Below are positions 55,907 to 64,000 of a stretch of DNA of 64,000 nt, one piece after another. This DNA comes from Polaribacter aquimarinus. Its GTDB lineage: Bacteria > Bacteroidota > Bacteroidia > Flavobacteriales > Flavobacteriaceae. Both the position numbers and the translations under genes were made by a program. The stretch lies in the NCBI RefSeq assembly GCF_003129485.1, contig NZ_QFFG01000005.1, positions 246,154 to 310,153 on the forward strand, written 5' to 3'. Below the pieces are notes generated by a model. That model ran no database searches and was not told the DNA's origin. It saw nothing but the letters and a program-made list of their open reading frames with translations. Within the stretch, counting starts at the first letter, position 1. Each line of letters opens with the position of its first letter.

Positions 55907-56366
55907 ATGCTAAAAATGTTTCTAAATGATAAACAGGTTCGCCATTTTCATGCTCAAAAAGTTTAGAATAATCCATTATATTATCGATGTTGTCTAATTG
56001 ACACAATAAATCTACCACAGCAGAAAGCCCGTTAAATAAATTGTCTTTTGAAGTAGGATTTATAGGTTTAGGATTATAATGACATAAAGGTGTTTTAAAA
56101 CCACAGGCTTCTAAAAAGACTTTTTCTATTTTTAAGATTTCTAAAGGTGAATATCCGTTGAATTTTCTCTCTAAGTTTTGATGAACCCTCCCAACATAAT
56201 TCAACTCTAAAGAACCGTGTTCATTAGATAAATGTTTCCAGCTGTCATGATTATCTAGAATATTACCCACAGCACAAGCGGCACAATCTTCAGGATTCAA
56301 TCTGTTATTATGATAAGCATTGTATAGTTTTAACAAAGCTTCTTCTAATCGTTTTGTAGTTTTCAT
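55905..56366 (-). CDS. Small Cys-containing protein next to the nqr operon, conserved hypothetical
   Basis: 153 mostly hydrophilic residues without a signal peptide. Cys28 and Cys31 form a CAAC motif (PEDCAACAVGN); Cys88 and Cys95 (EACGFKTPLC) form a second pair, so four cysteines could bind a metal or Fe-S cluster. I recall proteins of this type labelled as Nqr subunit F by position in Flavobacteriaceae, which is probably a naming error because the real nqrF is adjacent. Function unknown. Confidence 0.7.
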   Translation of the reverse strand: MKTTKRLEEALLKLYNAYHNNRLNPEDCAACAVGNILDNHDSWKHLSNEHGSLELNYVGRVHQNLERKFNGYSPLEILKIEKVFLEACGFKTPLCHYNPKPINPTSKDNLFNGLSAVVDLLCQLDNIDNIMDYSKLFEHENGEPVYHLETFLA

Positions 56367-56491
56367 ATCATCATAATTTTCTTCAACACTTAAAAATAGG
56401 AAATAATTAAATTGAAGTCAATTTTTAGAATGTTAAAGTTGATTTTTTTATTCCTTAAATTTCAGTAGTTTAGTAAAATTAAAATCAATAA

Positions 56492-57361
56492 ATGAACTGG
56501 ACTAATTACCTCATCATATTTATTTGCGTTGTTGCAACTGTTAGTTTGTTTCTATATTTTTTTCAAGAACGATTTTTATTCCACCCAGAAAAACTGCCAA
56601 AAGATTTTCAATTTCAGTATGAAAATCAAGAAGTAAAAGAATATAATTTAGAAATTAAAGATGGAGTTATAATCAATGGATTGCATTTCAAAGCTAAAAA
56701 TTCTAAAGGTTTAGTATACTATTTAAAGGGCAACACAAAAAGCATTAAAGGATGGGGGAAATTTGCAGTAGATTTTACTTTACACAATTACGATGTTATC
56801 ATGATTGATTATCGTGGATTTGGAAAAAGTACTGGTAAAATGAGTCAAGAAAGCATGAAGCAAGATGCTTTATATGTCTATGATAAGTTGAAAGAAGTGG
56901 TTAAAGAAGAAAATATAATTGTTTACGGACGTTCTTTAGGTACTGGTTTAGCAACCAAAGTTGCTTCTATGAACAACCCAAAAATGTTAGTTTTAGCTTG
57001 TCCATATTTTAGTATGAAAAAAAATGCAAAACGTTATTTACCTTTTATACCTTTAGGTTTGGTAATGCGTTATTCGATGCCAACTTATAAATGGATTAAG
57101 TATGTAAAATGCCCAATAAAAATTATTCACGGAACGAATGATAAAGTAATAAAATTTGCGTCTAGTCTTAGGTTGTCTAAAATGAAACCTGATCAAACAA
57201 AATTATTTCCAATAATTGGTGGCGGACATAAAGATTTGCATAATTTTGAAAGCTATCACAAAACTTTACGAGAAATTTTAACTTCTACAGAAGAACATCA
57301 AATTGATAGAGAAAAAACAAGTATCGATTTTATAAGAACTAAAAAAGGAAAGAAAAAGTGA
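56492..57361 (+). CDS. Membrane-anchored alpha/beta hydrolase (copy 1)
   Basis: 289 residues. One N-terminal membrane segment (~6-25, FICVVATVSLFLYFFQERFL) is followed by an alpha/beta hydrolase domain. The nucleophile Ser148 is in YGRSLGTG, a later HGTNDKV holds the Asp, and GGGHKDL holds the His. The substrate is unknown. It overlaps the next gene by 4 nt (GTGA). The two proteins are tandem paralogues sharing the FFQE..F segment near the N-terminus. Confidence 0.85.
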   Translation: MNWTNYLIIFICVVATVSLFLYFFQERFLFHPEKLPKDFQFQYENQEVKEYNLEIKDGVIINGLHFKAKNSKGLVYYLKGNTKSIKGWGKFAVDFTLHNYDVIMIDYRGFGKSTGKMSQESMKQDALYVYDKLKEVVKEENIIVYGRSLGTGLATKVASMNNPKMLVLACPYFSMKKNAKRYLPFIPLGLVMRYSMPTYKWIKYVKCPIKIIHGTNDKVIKFASSLRLSKMKPDQTKLFPIIGGGHKDLHNFESYHKTLREILTSTEEHQIDREKTSIDFIRTKKGKKK

Positions 57362-58152
57362 TTAAAAAAATTATTGCTTCCATCAGTTTTATATTGATTA
57401 TTGGAATGGTGTTTTTCTACTTTTTTCAAGAGAAATTCATTTTTATCAATTGGAAAAAATTAGACAGAAATTATCAATACAAATTTTCGAATCAATTTGA
57501 AGAAGTTTTTGTGAAAAGGGATGGAGACAATGAAATCAATGCATTGCATTTTAAATTACCCAATCCAAAAGGAGTTGTTTTGTTTTGTCATGGAAATAAA
57601 GGAAACTTAACACGATGGGGAAACAGAGTTTCATACTTTTTAAAATACAATTACGAAGTCTTAGTTTTTGATTACCGTAATTACGGAAAAAGCACAGGGG
57701 ATTTTGATGAAGAAGCAATGTATAATGATGCACTTTCTGTTTACGATCACCTAAAAAAGTCATACAATGAAGATAAAATTGTGGTTTACGGTTTCTCTTT
57801 AGGAGGAACTTTTGCAATCAAAATAGCAGCTAAAAATAAACCTAAAGAACTCATTTTAGAAGCACCTTTTTTTAATCTAAAAAAAGCATTGCAATGCTAT
57901 TCTAAATTAGCACCAACATTTTTGTTGAGATATAAATTTAGATCAGATTTGGATATTTCTTATGTAACTATACCCATTACTATTTTTCATGGAAATGAAG
58001 ATAAAACAACTTCTTTTCAACAGTCTGAAAAACTATTAAAAAGAAATAAAAACAAAAAAAATCAATTTATAGCTATTGATGGAGGTACACATCATAATGT
58101 AAGAACATTTAAGAAATATAAACAAAAACTTAAAGAAATTTTAGAACGATAG
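57358..58152 (+). CDS. Membrane-anchored alpha/beta hydrolase (copy 2)
   Basis: 264 residues starting with GTG overlapping the previous stop codon (GTGA). An N-terminal hydrophobic segment (~5-22) precedes the hydrolase domain. The motif YGFSLGGTF has Ser147; HGNEDKT holds the Asp and GGTHHNV the His, so the triad is intact. It is homologous along its length to the preceding gene, suggesting tandem duplication. The substrate is unknown. Confidence 0.85.
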   Translation: MIKKIIASISFILIIGMVFFYFFQEKFIFINWKKLDRNYQYKFSNQFEEVFVKRDGDNEINALHFKLPNPKGVVLFCHGNKGNLTRWGNRVSYFLKYNYEVLVFDYRNYGKSTGDFDEEAMYNDALSVYDHLKKSYNEDKIVVYGFSLGGTFAIKIAAKNKPKELILEAPFFNLKKALQCYSKLAPTFLLRYKFRSDLDISYVTIPITIFHGNEDKTTSFQQSEKLLKRNKNKKNQFIAIDGGTHHNVRTFKKYKQKLKEILER

Positions 58153-58202
58153 TTTACTCTTGCTATTTTAAATCGTATTTTTGATATTCAGATTAAAAGA
58201 AG

Positions 58203-58652
58203 ATGAAGCGATTAGAAAAGATTTTAAAAAAGAACAAGTATATCAAAATTAAGCTACAGAAAATTGCTACCAATCATTTAGAATTAAAAGCTAAAATTAA
58301 CGGAGTTAAGGGCAGTTTTATTTTAGATACTGGTGCTTCAAACTCTTGCGTAGGTTTGGATTTGATTGATCGTTTTAATTTAGATGCTCAAGAAAGTGAA
58401 ACTAAAGCAGCGGGGGCAGGAGCTACAGATATGGAAACACAACAATCAGAAAACAATTTTTTAAAAATCGGTGAATGGAAAACTAAGAAATGCCATTTGG
58501 TACTTTTTAATTTATCGCATGTAAACACAGCATTAGAACAACATCATGCCAACAAAGTTCATGGAATAATTGGTGCAGATATTTTACAAAAAGGAAAAGC
58601 ATTTATAGACTACAATAAAAACGTATTGTATTTAAAAAAGACAAATAAATAA
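58203..58652 (+). CDS. Retropepsin-like aspartic protease
   Basis: 149 residues with one active-site motif, ILDTGASNSCV (Asp42, DTGAS 42-46), and a later HGIIGADIL, the flap and core pattern of bacterial retropepsin-like proteins. As with viral retropepsins, a single copy suggests it works as a dimer. There is no signal peptide, so it is probably cytoplasmic. A -7-type TATTTTTG at 58176-58183 suggests its own promoter. The YqeY gene follows 20 nt downstream. The substrate is unknown. Confidence 0.82.
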   Translation: MKRLEKILKKNKYIKIKLQKIATNHLELKAKINGVKGSFILDTGASNSCVGLDLIDRFNLDAQESETKAAGAGATDMETQQSENNFLKIGEWKTKKCHLVLFNLSHVNTALEQHHANKVHGIIGADILQKGKAFIDYNKNVLYLKKTNK

Positions 58653-58672
58653 TTAATTTAAAATAGAAAAGA

Positions 58673-59125
58673 ATGAGTTTGCAAAAACAAGTAATGGAGA
58701 AAATGAAAGAAGCGATGAAAGCAAAAGACACTGTTGCTTTACAAGCTTTAAGAGCAGTGAAATCTGCATTTTTATTAGCAAAAACTGAGACTGGTGCTGG
58801 AGATGATTTAACAGAAGACCAAGAGATGAAAATCATTCAGAAGCAAGTAAAACAAAGAAAGGATAGTGCAGATGTTTTTCTAAAACAAGGAAGAGAAGAT
58901 TTAGCTAATCCTGAATTGGCAGAAATTGCTGTTTTAGAACAGTTTTTACCAGAAGCTTTATCTGAAGAAGAAATTGAAGGTGTCGTTATTTCTACAATAG
59001 AAGGAATTGGAGCATCTGGAATGAAAGATATGGGGAAGGTTATGGGAATTGTGTCTAAAGAATTAGCAGGACAAGCAGATGGTAAAATCATTTCGCAATT
59101 TGTTAAAAAACATTTAATGAGTTAA
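58673..59125 (+). CDS. YqeY/GatB-domain protein
   Basis: 150 residues of the YqeY family: an N-terminal helical part (MKEAMKAKDTVALQALRAVK), the central DSADVFLKQGREDLANPELAEIAVLEQFLP and the C-terminal KDMGKVMGIVSKELAGQADG, which resembles the tRNA-binding tail of GatB. The function is unknown. tRNA-Arg follows 11 nt after its stop codon. Confidence 0.92.
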   Translation: MSLQKQVMEKMKEAMKAKDTVALQALRAVKSAFLLAKTETGAGDDLTEDQEMKIIQKQVKQRKDSADVFLKQGREDLANPELAEIAVLEQFLPEALSEEEIEGVVISTIEGIGASGMKDMGKVMGIVSKELAGQADGKIISQFVKKHLMS

Positions 59126-59136
59126 ACATCAATAAA

Positions 59137-59210
59137 GGCTCCATAGTTCAACTGAATAGAATATCAGATTTCGGCTCTGAGGGTTGCAGGTTTGAATCCT
59201 GCTGGAGTCA
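59137..59210 (+). tRNA. tRNA-Arg (anticodon TCG)
   Basis: Acceptor GGCTCCA (59137-59143) pairs with TGGAGTC (59203-59209) with one G-U pair, followed by discriminator A. The anticodon stem TCAGA/TCTGA encloses loop TTTCGGC, so the anticodon is TCG (59171-59173), reading CGA and other CGN codons. The T arm has GGTTTGAATCC. CCA is not encoded. Confidence 0.95.
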
Positions 59211-59220
59211 CAAAGAAATA

Positions 59221-59247
59221 AAAAAGCGACCGGTTGGTCGCTTTTTT
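59221..59247. terminator. Intrinsic terminator after tRNA-Arg
   Basis: AAAAAGCGACC (59221-59231) and GGTCGCTTTTT (59236-59246) with a GGTT loop. T-runs on either strand serve tRNA-Arg and the opposing giant protein gene. Confidence 0.92.
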
Positions 59248-59266
59248 ATTTCTTATATTAATGTAG

Positions 59267-62200
59267 TTATTCTATGATTACTTTTTTATTAATATCTCCT
59301 TTATCAGAATTTAATTTAACAATATAAACACCAGCTGGTAAGCTTCTTTTAATTTTCAGTTCAAAGTTTTCTTTTTGTTCTTTGATATTCCAAACAGAAA
59401 CTGTTTTTCCTAAAAGGTTTATTAGTTTTACTTTATTAATTTCTACTTTTTGATTTTTCTTAATATTCACAAAATCGTTCTTATTGTCTATATATATGTT
59501 TGTGAATGCATTTACTGTAGATTCTGTAACATATAGTGAACTTGTTGGTTTAAACGCCAATACAAACCTTTCTGAATAGGTCCCATTTTCTAATGTAATT
59601 TTAGCTTTGCCATTAATCACATCATAAGAATCTCCTGTGAGTTTATCTATAATGTAAACATTATCAGTTACATTTTTCATTTCATCTACTTTAATTTCGA
59701 TATCACCAGAATAGTTTATAACTACTTCTAAAGGAACTTCTAAGTTAGAAGAAATTGCATTAACACCAGCAATGACATATTTATCTTCATCTCCTGGGAA
59801 CTTCCAATAAAAATCTGTGCTTCCAATATCGTAGATTTGTGCATCATATCCTTTATCGTAAGCAAATGAGGTAAATTGACTGAATGAAATTGCAATTTGC
59901 CTATGATACTCATTACCATCTGATGTATCTTTAAAGTCCATTCCTAACTTAATTACAGGTAGATTTGTTATGCTATTAGCATTAGACTTTGCTCTAGAAC
60001 GTAAGAAAACAGCATCTGTACCTTCAAGTTTGAACTCTCTTTGACTATTGTTAAAGGTAATGGTACCTCCATCAGCATCACCAGAAACAAAAAATCCTTG
60101 TCCTATCGGAATATAAGCTTTAGGTTCGGTGTATGTAATTCCTTCTCCACCAAGATTTGGAGCACAAGAAACCTCACCATCGTCAGTAAGATTTAAATAA
60201 TCTATTCGAATTGGATCGTTATTAGTGGATGATAAAGTAATATTACTTCCAGTAACAATACAAAGCGGGATTTCTGCAATATTTAATGTATCTGCTGTAG
60301 CCGGAAGTTGAAAATCTAATTTAAATTCATTATTCTCTTTAATTCGAATAAGTTTTCCATCACTGGTTTTATATCTTATTCTTAAAGTATCTATTCCTTT
60401 AGGTATATTTTTAAAGATGATAGAATCTGTAGCAGAATCAAGTAAAATAATGTCTGCTGTAGATTGAGCTTGCCCTCCATTTACTGATTGTCCATCAGTA
60501 ATATTTTCTGTAGTCCCACTATAAGTAGCACTTTCTGCTTGTAAATCTGTGTTTATTGACCCACTTGTAGCATTTTTAGCTGTTACACCCGTTGCAATGG
60601 TTCTTGTAGCATATCCACCAATATATCCTGCAAATGTATGACCCTGTATAGAGGTGTCAGTATTACTTTCACTAGCGTGTTCCCAAAAGTAGAGAGTACC
60701 GGTAATAGAGTTAGTGTTGTCTTCTATAAATTCTTTTACACTGATTGACGAGGCATAAGGGTTAGCAACTAAATACGATTCATCTCCACCAACTGTAGTG
60801 GTTAAAGTTCCATCTTTAGGAATCCCCATAAAAGTGTAATTTTGTGGTCTTCCAGGACCTTTAAAGATAAAACCGTCTGTATTAGGGATAGGTGTATTGC
60901 TTCTTTTTTGAACCCAACTAGCTCTTGTTCCTCCATTAGCAGCATAGGTGTACATCCAATAATCTGCTAATTGTATAGGTACATTTGGGCTATTGATAAA
61001 ATTGCCGTCGAAACCACCAATAAAAGTTATGTCTTTAGCAATACCTGTAGCAGTTGAAGCATTAATAACTCCATCAAAATTAGTAGGATTAGTACCATCC
61101 TTTAAAACGCTAGCAACTGTATAATTTGTAGCTCCTGAAGTGTTTTTTACTGGTGAACCGACATAGTTATATCTAAACTTGCTAGGAACGGTAGAGTTTT
61201 GATCTACTAATAATCTTCCAGAACCATTAACCAAACTTGCAGAAGTATGAGTTTGAATAAATTGAGCTTCGCTATTTGCAGAAGCTCCTGATGAATTCAT
61301 TAAACGAATATCACCATTTAAAACTACATCATTGGTAACTACTAATAAATTATCTGTAATTCCTAATTTACGAGAAGCGTTTACAGTTAACTTTCGAGCA
61401 CTTAATTTATTTGAAGTATGATTGTAATCTTCATCGATTACCACAAAACGAGAACGATCTGGATACCCATTAGACCATGCAGCACCTGTTCTGGTGGTAA
61501 TGTTAATTCTATGCAAACCTAACAGGGTATTGGCATCTGTATTCGAATTGACAATCTCAGAAATTAAAGGGTCATGTGGATGTCTTTCTGCACCTCCAGC
61601 ACCTAATAATCTATATGGATTTAATGCGTCATCTACAAAAACCACCCATTCTGCTGGAGTGTAATTTGCATTTGTAGTAAGTGTTTCATCTATTCTTACA
61701 TAAGATGTTCTATTACCAACTGATGTGATAGCATCATACCTATCTGCCCAAGAGGTACCAAAAATAGTTAGTGATAAAGTAATAATGTCATCTCCTCCCT
61801 CTATATCTGTTAGCAAATCATTATCTACAATACTTGCGTCTGCACCTAAATTAGCAATAACATTACTTGCATTTTTAAATAAAATAGATTTCCCTGGAGC
61901 TAATGATGTTGGTACTGTGTATGCTACATCTGGTATAACTCCTGTTTGATCTCCTGTTTTGTTTTTATATAATTGTATTTTAATTAAATTACCATCAATA
62001 GAATTGACAGTACTCACATTGGTAATTTCTATCCATCTTTCATTACCAACTTGATATACTTGAGTTATCATAGGAGTTCCTTGAGAACCTACTGTATCTC
62101 TATAATCTAAATCTCCAAAAGGACTCGTTGCATCATTATCTCCATCACCTAAATTACCTGCCGCTGGTGGATTGTGATTATCATTTACAGTTGAGCCTGA

Positions 62201-64000
62201 AATACCAGAATCGTCATTATCGTCAAAAATATCATATAAACCATCCCCATCAGAATCTCCTCCAGTTAAAGTATCGTCATCATTGTTTTCTTGTAAATCT
62301 GTTAAACCGTCATTATCTGAATCTGAATCTATATAATCTGGATTGTCTGTACCATCTGTGTTTTCTGGATTTAATCCAACAAAACCTCCTGTTTCGTAAT
62401 TATCATCTACACCATTATTATTGGCATCTGTAATTCCTGTACCAACTCCAGAAGGGGCTATATAACCAGTGGTTGGTTGCCCTTCTATATTATCTGGAAT
62501 TCCATCATTATCAGCATCGATATCTAAATAATCTGGCAATGTATCTATATCTGAACTTGTTGGTGTATTTCCAGTACCCGCAGAACTTGGAACTCCATTA
62601 TCATTAACTCCTGTACCAACTGTACCATCTGCTCTTCCATCTCTGTCTGCATCTGTACCTCCAGATTCGATTACATCTGGAATACCATCATTATCTGAAT
62701 CTAAATCTAAATGATTTGGTATACCATCTCCATCTGAATCTGTAGTTGTTTCAGGAGTAGTTACACAATTTGATTCAACTGTAACCTCTGTTATTTCAAT
62801 TCTACTTGAATTTCTTATTGTCATATCTATTAATAGATACTGTGTAGATGCATTTAATGTGTAAATAAAAAATCCACTAGTACCCAAACCTTGGTAATTT
62901 ACCTGTAAAGGATTTGTGCCAGGTGTATTAGTTGTGCTTGTTGCAACTTGTGTTATGGTATGTTGGTTGACATTTGCAGAACCATTTTGCCACCAATCGA
63001 AACGAATTGTACTCATTGATTCTCTTACACTACCTAAATCAATCACTGCATAATGAGTTGTTCTATTCATTGCTAAACCTTCATCAGCTGTCACAACACC
63101 GTCATTGATTTCAGGAAATGGAGCTACTGCTTGTCCTGATTGTACACTGTTACCACCTACTCCATCAACAGGCGCGTTGATTGTTGTACAGTTAGTGCTT
63201 TCTGCTGTATACCCCTCTTCAGTATCTAAAATACCATCATTGTCATCATCTAAATCATCTACATCAGCAATACCATCATTATCAGAATCTAACCCAGGAG
63301 TATCTCTGTAATCTACGTTTCCACCTGAACCAATATCACCATCTGTATCTCCAAAAGAGTTTACGATTGATGTTGTATCTGTAATTGTAGTAGTTGGAGT
63401 AACACCATCATTTACGGTAGAACCTGAGATACCAGAATCATCATTGTCATCAAAAACATCTACCAAGCCATCACCATCAGTATCAGTTGCAGAGAATGTA
63501 TCTCCATCTCCATTCTCATTTACGTCTAAAATACCGTCATTATCTGCATCTGTATCCTGATAATCTGGATTATCTATATTATCTGTATTTGTTGGATCTA
63601 AACCAATATTACCTCCAACTTCGTAATTGTCGTCTACACCATTATTATTAACATCTGTAATACCAGTACCTACGCCACTTGGTGCCACATAACCGTTTGT
63701 TGTTTGTCCTTCTATATTATCTGGAATACCATCGTTATCTGCATCGATATCTAAATAATCAGGTAGAGTGTCTCCATCTGCAGTTGCTGTTGGTGTATTT
63801 CCTGCACCTGCAGAACTTGGTACACCTTCTGTATTCCCAGAAGTACCAACGCTACCATCTGCTCTACCATCTCTATTAGCATCTGTACCTCCGGATTCGA
63901 TTACATCTGGAATACCATCGTTATCTGAATCTAAATCTAATGAATTTGGAATTCCATCACCATCTGCATCACAAAATATGAGTCCTGGACTAAACGTTAT
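59267..64000 (-). CDS. Second giant T9SS-secreted calcium-repeat surface protein (partial, start outside window)
   Basis: 1577 residues visible; the frame is open to the window edge, so the N-terminus lies beyond 64000. The internal GTG at 63688 is not a likely start because the repeat pattern continues upstream of it. The visible N-terminal part (~850 residues) is dense in D-x-D-x-D-G repeats (for example [17 protein letters not shown]), with a discoidin-like block in between ([17 protein letters not shown]). From [10 protein letters not shown] onward (about nt 62075 down to 59267) it matches the tail of the first giant protein, including a CBM6/35-like insert ([15 protein letters not shown], about nt 60190-60560) and a terminal T9SS type A domain ([17 protein letters not shown]). 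The shared architecture implies the same surface or adhesive role. Confidence 0.88.
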   Translation of the reverse strand: MTFSPGLIFCDADGDGIPNSLDLDSDNDGIPDVIESGGTDANRDGRADGSVGTSGNTEGVPSSAGAGNTPTATADGDTLPDYLDIDADNDGIPDNIEGQTTNGYVAPSGVGTGITDVNNNGVDDNYEVGGNIGLDPTNTDNIDNPDYQDTDADNDGILDVNENGDGDTFSATDTDGDGLVDVFDDNDDSGISGSTVNDGVTPTTTITDTTSIVNSFGDTDGDIGSGGNVDYRDTPGLDSDNDGIADVDDLDDDNDGILDTEEGYTAESTNCTTINAPVDGVGGNSVQSGQAVAPFPEINDGVVTADEGLAMNRTTHYAVIDLGSVRESMSTIRFDWWQNGSANVNQHTITQVATSTTNTPGTNPLQVNYQGLGTSGFFIYTLNASTQYLLIDMTIRNSSRIEITEVTVESNCVTTPETTTDSDGDGIPNHLDLDSDNDGIPDVIESGGTDADRDGRADGTVGTGVNDNGVPSSAGTGNTPTSSDIDTLPDYLDIDADNDGIPDNIEGQPTTGYIAPSGVGTGITDANNNGVDDNYETGGFVGLNPENTDGTDNPDYIDSDSDNDGLTDLQENNDDDTLTGGDSDGDGLYDIFDDNDDSGISGSTVNDNHNPPAAGNLGDGDNDATSPFGDLDYRDTVGSQGTPMITQVYQVGNERWIEITNVSTVNSIDGNLIKIQLYKNKTGDQTGVIPDVAYTVPTSLAPGKSILFKNASNVIANLGADASIVDNDLLTDIEGGDDIITLSLTIFGTSWADRYDAITSVGNRTSYVRIDETLTTNANYTPAEWVVFVDDALNPYRLLGAGGAERHPHDPLISEIVNSNTDANTLLGLHRINITTRTGAAWSNGYPDRSRFVVIDEDYNHTSNKLSARKLTVNASRKLGITDNLLVVTNDVVLNGDIRLMNSSGASANSEAQFIQTHTSASLVNGSGRLLVDQNSTVPSKFRYNYVGSPVKNTSGATNYTVASVLKDGTNPTNFDGVINASTATGIAKDITFIGGFDGNFINSPNVPIQLADYWMYTYAANGGTRASWVQKRSNTPIPNTDGFIFKGPGRPQNYTFMGIPKDGTLTTTVGGDESYLVANPYASSISVKEFIEDNTNSITGTLYFWEHASESNTDTSIQGHTFAGYIGGYATRTIATGVTAKNATSGSINTDLQAESATYSGTTENITDGQSVNGGQAQSTADIILLDSATDSIIFKNIPKGIDTLRIRYKTSDGKLIRIKENNEFKLDFQLPATADTLNIAEIPLCIVTGSNITLSSTNNDPIRIDYLNLTDDGEVSCAPNLGGEGITYTEPKAYIPIGQGFFVSGDADGGTITFNNSQREFKLEGTDAVFLRSRAKSNANSITNLPVIKLGMDFKDTSDGNEYHRQIAISFSQFTSFAYDKGYDAQIYDIGSTDFYWKFPGDEDKYVIAGVNAISSNLEVPLEVVINYSGDIEIKVDEMKNVTDNVYIIDKLTGDSYDVINGKAKITLENGTYSERFVLAFKPTSSLYVTESTVNAFTNIYIDNKNDFVNIKKNQKVEINKVKLINLLGKTVSVWNIKEQKENFELKIKRSLPAGVYIVKLNSDKGDINKKVIIE
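62090..62735 (-). repeat. Long intragenic direct repeat, copy A
   Basis: Encodes the module [20 protein letters not shown] ... IPDNIEGQ ... [16 protein letters not shown]. It matches copy B about 1.23 kb away at DNA level over about 0.6 kb (for example the shared TTCGATTACATCTGGAATAC). Confidence 0.7.
63320..63970 (-). repeat. Long intragenic direct repeat, copy B
   Basis: Encodes the same module as copy A ([20 protein letters not shown] ... IPDNIEGQ ... [16 protein letters not shown]). The offset between copies is 1227-1232 nt depending on position, so small indels have accumulated since duplication. Confidence 0.7.

Noticed and set aside
55905..56366. Annotation of the 153-residue protein as an Nqr subunit F
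   Set aside because: It lacks ferredoxin, FAD and NAD motifs, and a full nqrF is present next door.
63679..63688. GTG at 63688 as the start of the second giant gene
   Set aside because: The same frame stays open to the window edge and encodes the same acidic repeat pattern, so the gene begins outside the window.

Overview
The window is AT-rich chromosomal DNA, roughly one third G+C by eye. It comes from a member of the Bacteroidota, most likely a marine Flavobacteriaceae of the Polaribacter/Tenacibaculum kind. Four things support this. Five proteins carry the C-terminal sorting domain of the type IX secretion system (T9SS), and a DUF5103/T9SS-plug-type protein is present. Several upstream regions carry the Bacteroidota promoter form TTG-N(18-19)-TAnnTTTG. 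There is a complete Na+-pumping NADH:quinone reductase operon (nqrABCDEF). Flavobacterial families such as NRDE, DUF3667, DUF3857-transglutaminase pairs and Porin_10 are common. Shine-Dalgarno sequences are largely absent. No phage, insertion sequence or CRISPR array was seen, so this looks like core chromosome with secretome genes at both ends.

Layout. 1-11.2 kb: tRNA-Asp, then a two-gene secretion cluster of a 2280-residue surface protein with calcium-binding repeats and a beta-helix (pectate-lyase-like) protein. 11.4-15 kb: a DsbD-type thiol:disulfide interchange protein and a class V PLP enzyme. 15.1-19.3 kb: the aromatic amino acid operon pheA / aminotransferase / tyrA / DAHP synthase-chorismate mutase. 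It is headed by a Phe/Tyr-rich leader peptide and an attenuator terminator. 19.3-21.6 kb: rsgA, dtd, a YceI lipoprotein and a 30-residue CDGSH protein. 21.7-27.6 kb: three tandem DUF3857/transglutaminase-fold proteins, two without catalytic residues. 27.6-32.6 kb: an Lrp-type regulator divergent from a Cys/Met-metabolism PLP enzyme, a YdjM-type hydrolase, an NhaC antiporter and a GNAT acetyltransferase. 32.6-35.8 kb: two small membrane proteins, a Porin_10 porin and rnhB. 35.9-41.1 kb: an NdpA-type nucleoid protein, lipB and a secreted M12B-type metallopeptidase. 41.1-49.6 kb: P5C dehydrogenase, NRDE protein, DUF3667 protein, apaG, a lipoprotein, a secreted BNR-propeller protein and the T9SS plug protein. 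49.8-55.9 kb: nqrABCDEF. 55.9-59.2 kb: a small Cys-containing protein, two alpha/beta hydrolases, a retropepsin-like protease, a YqeY protein and tRNA-Arg. 59.3-64 kb: the C-terminal part of a second giant T9SS protein, a paralogue of the first, which runs off the window.

How it fits together. The aromatic operon is one transcriptional unit with 4-nt ATGA overlaps between the first three genes. Its leader can fold into either a terminator ending 10 nt before pheA or a competing antiterminator, which is the classic design for sensing charged tRNA-Phe/tRNA-Tyr. This leader is the most interesting regulatory signal in the window. The Nqr complex would build a sodium gradient that the NhaC antiporter could share. 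The secreted proteins (two giant calcium-repeat proteins with a carbohydrate-binding-like insert, a beta-helix protein, a metallopeptidase and a beta-propeller protein) fit a polymer-associated surface lifestyle.

Caveats. Function calls rest on motif recognition and remembered family features. No database search was possible. Starts were moved inward where an upstream in-frame codon was implausible: dsbD-like, rsgA, second DUF3857 gene, porin, lipB, metallopeptidase and lipoprotein. One gene (DUF3667) has no ATG, GTG or TTG at its expected start.
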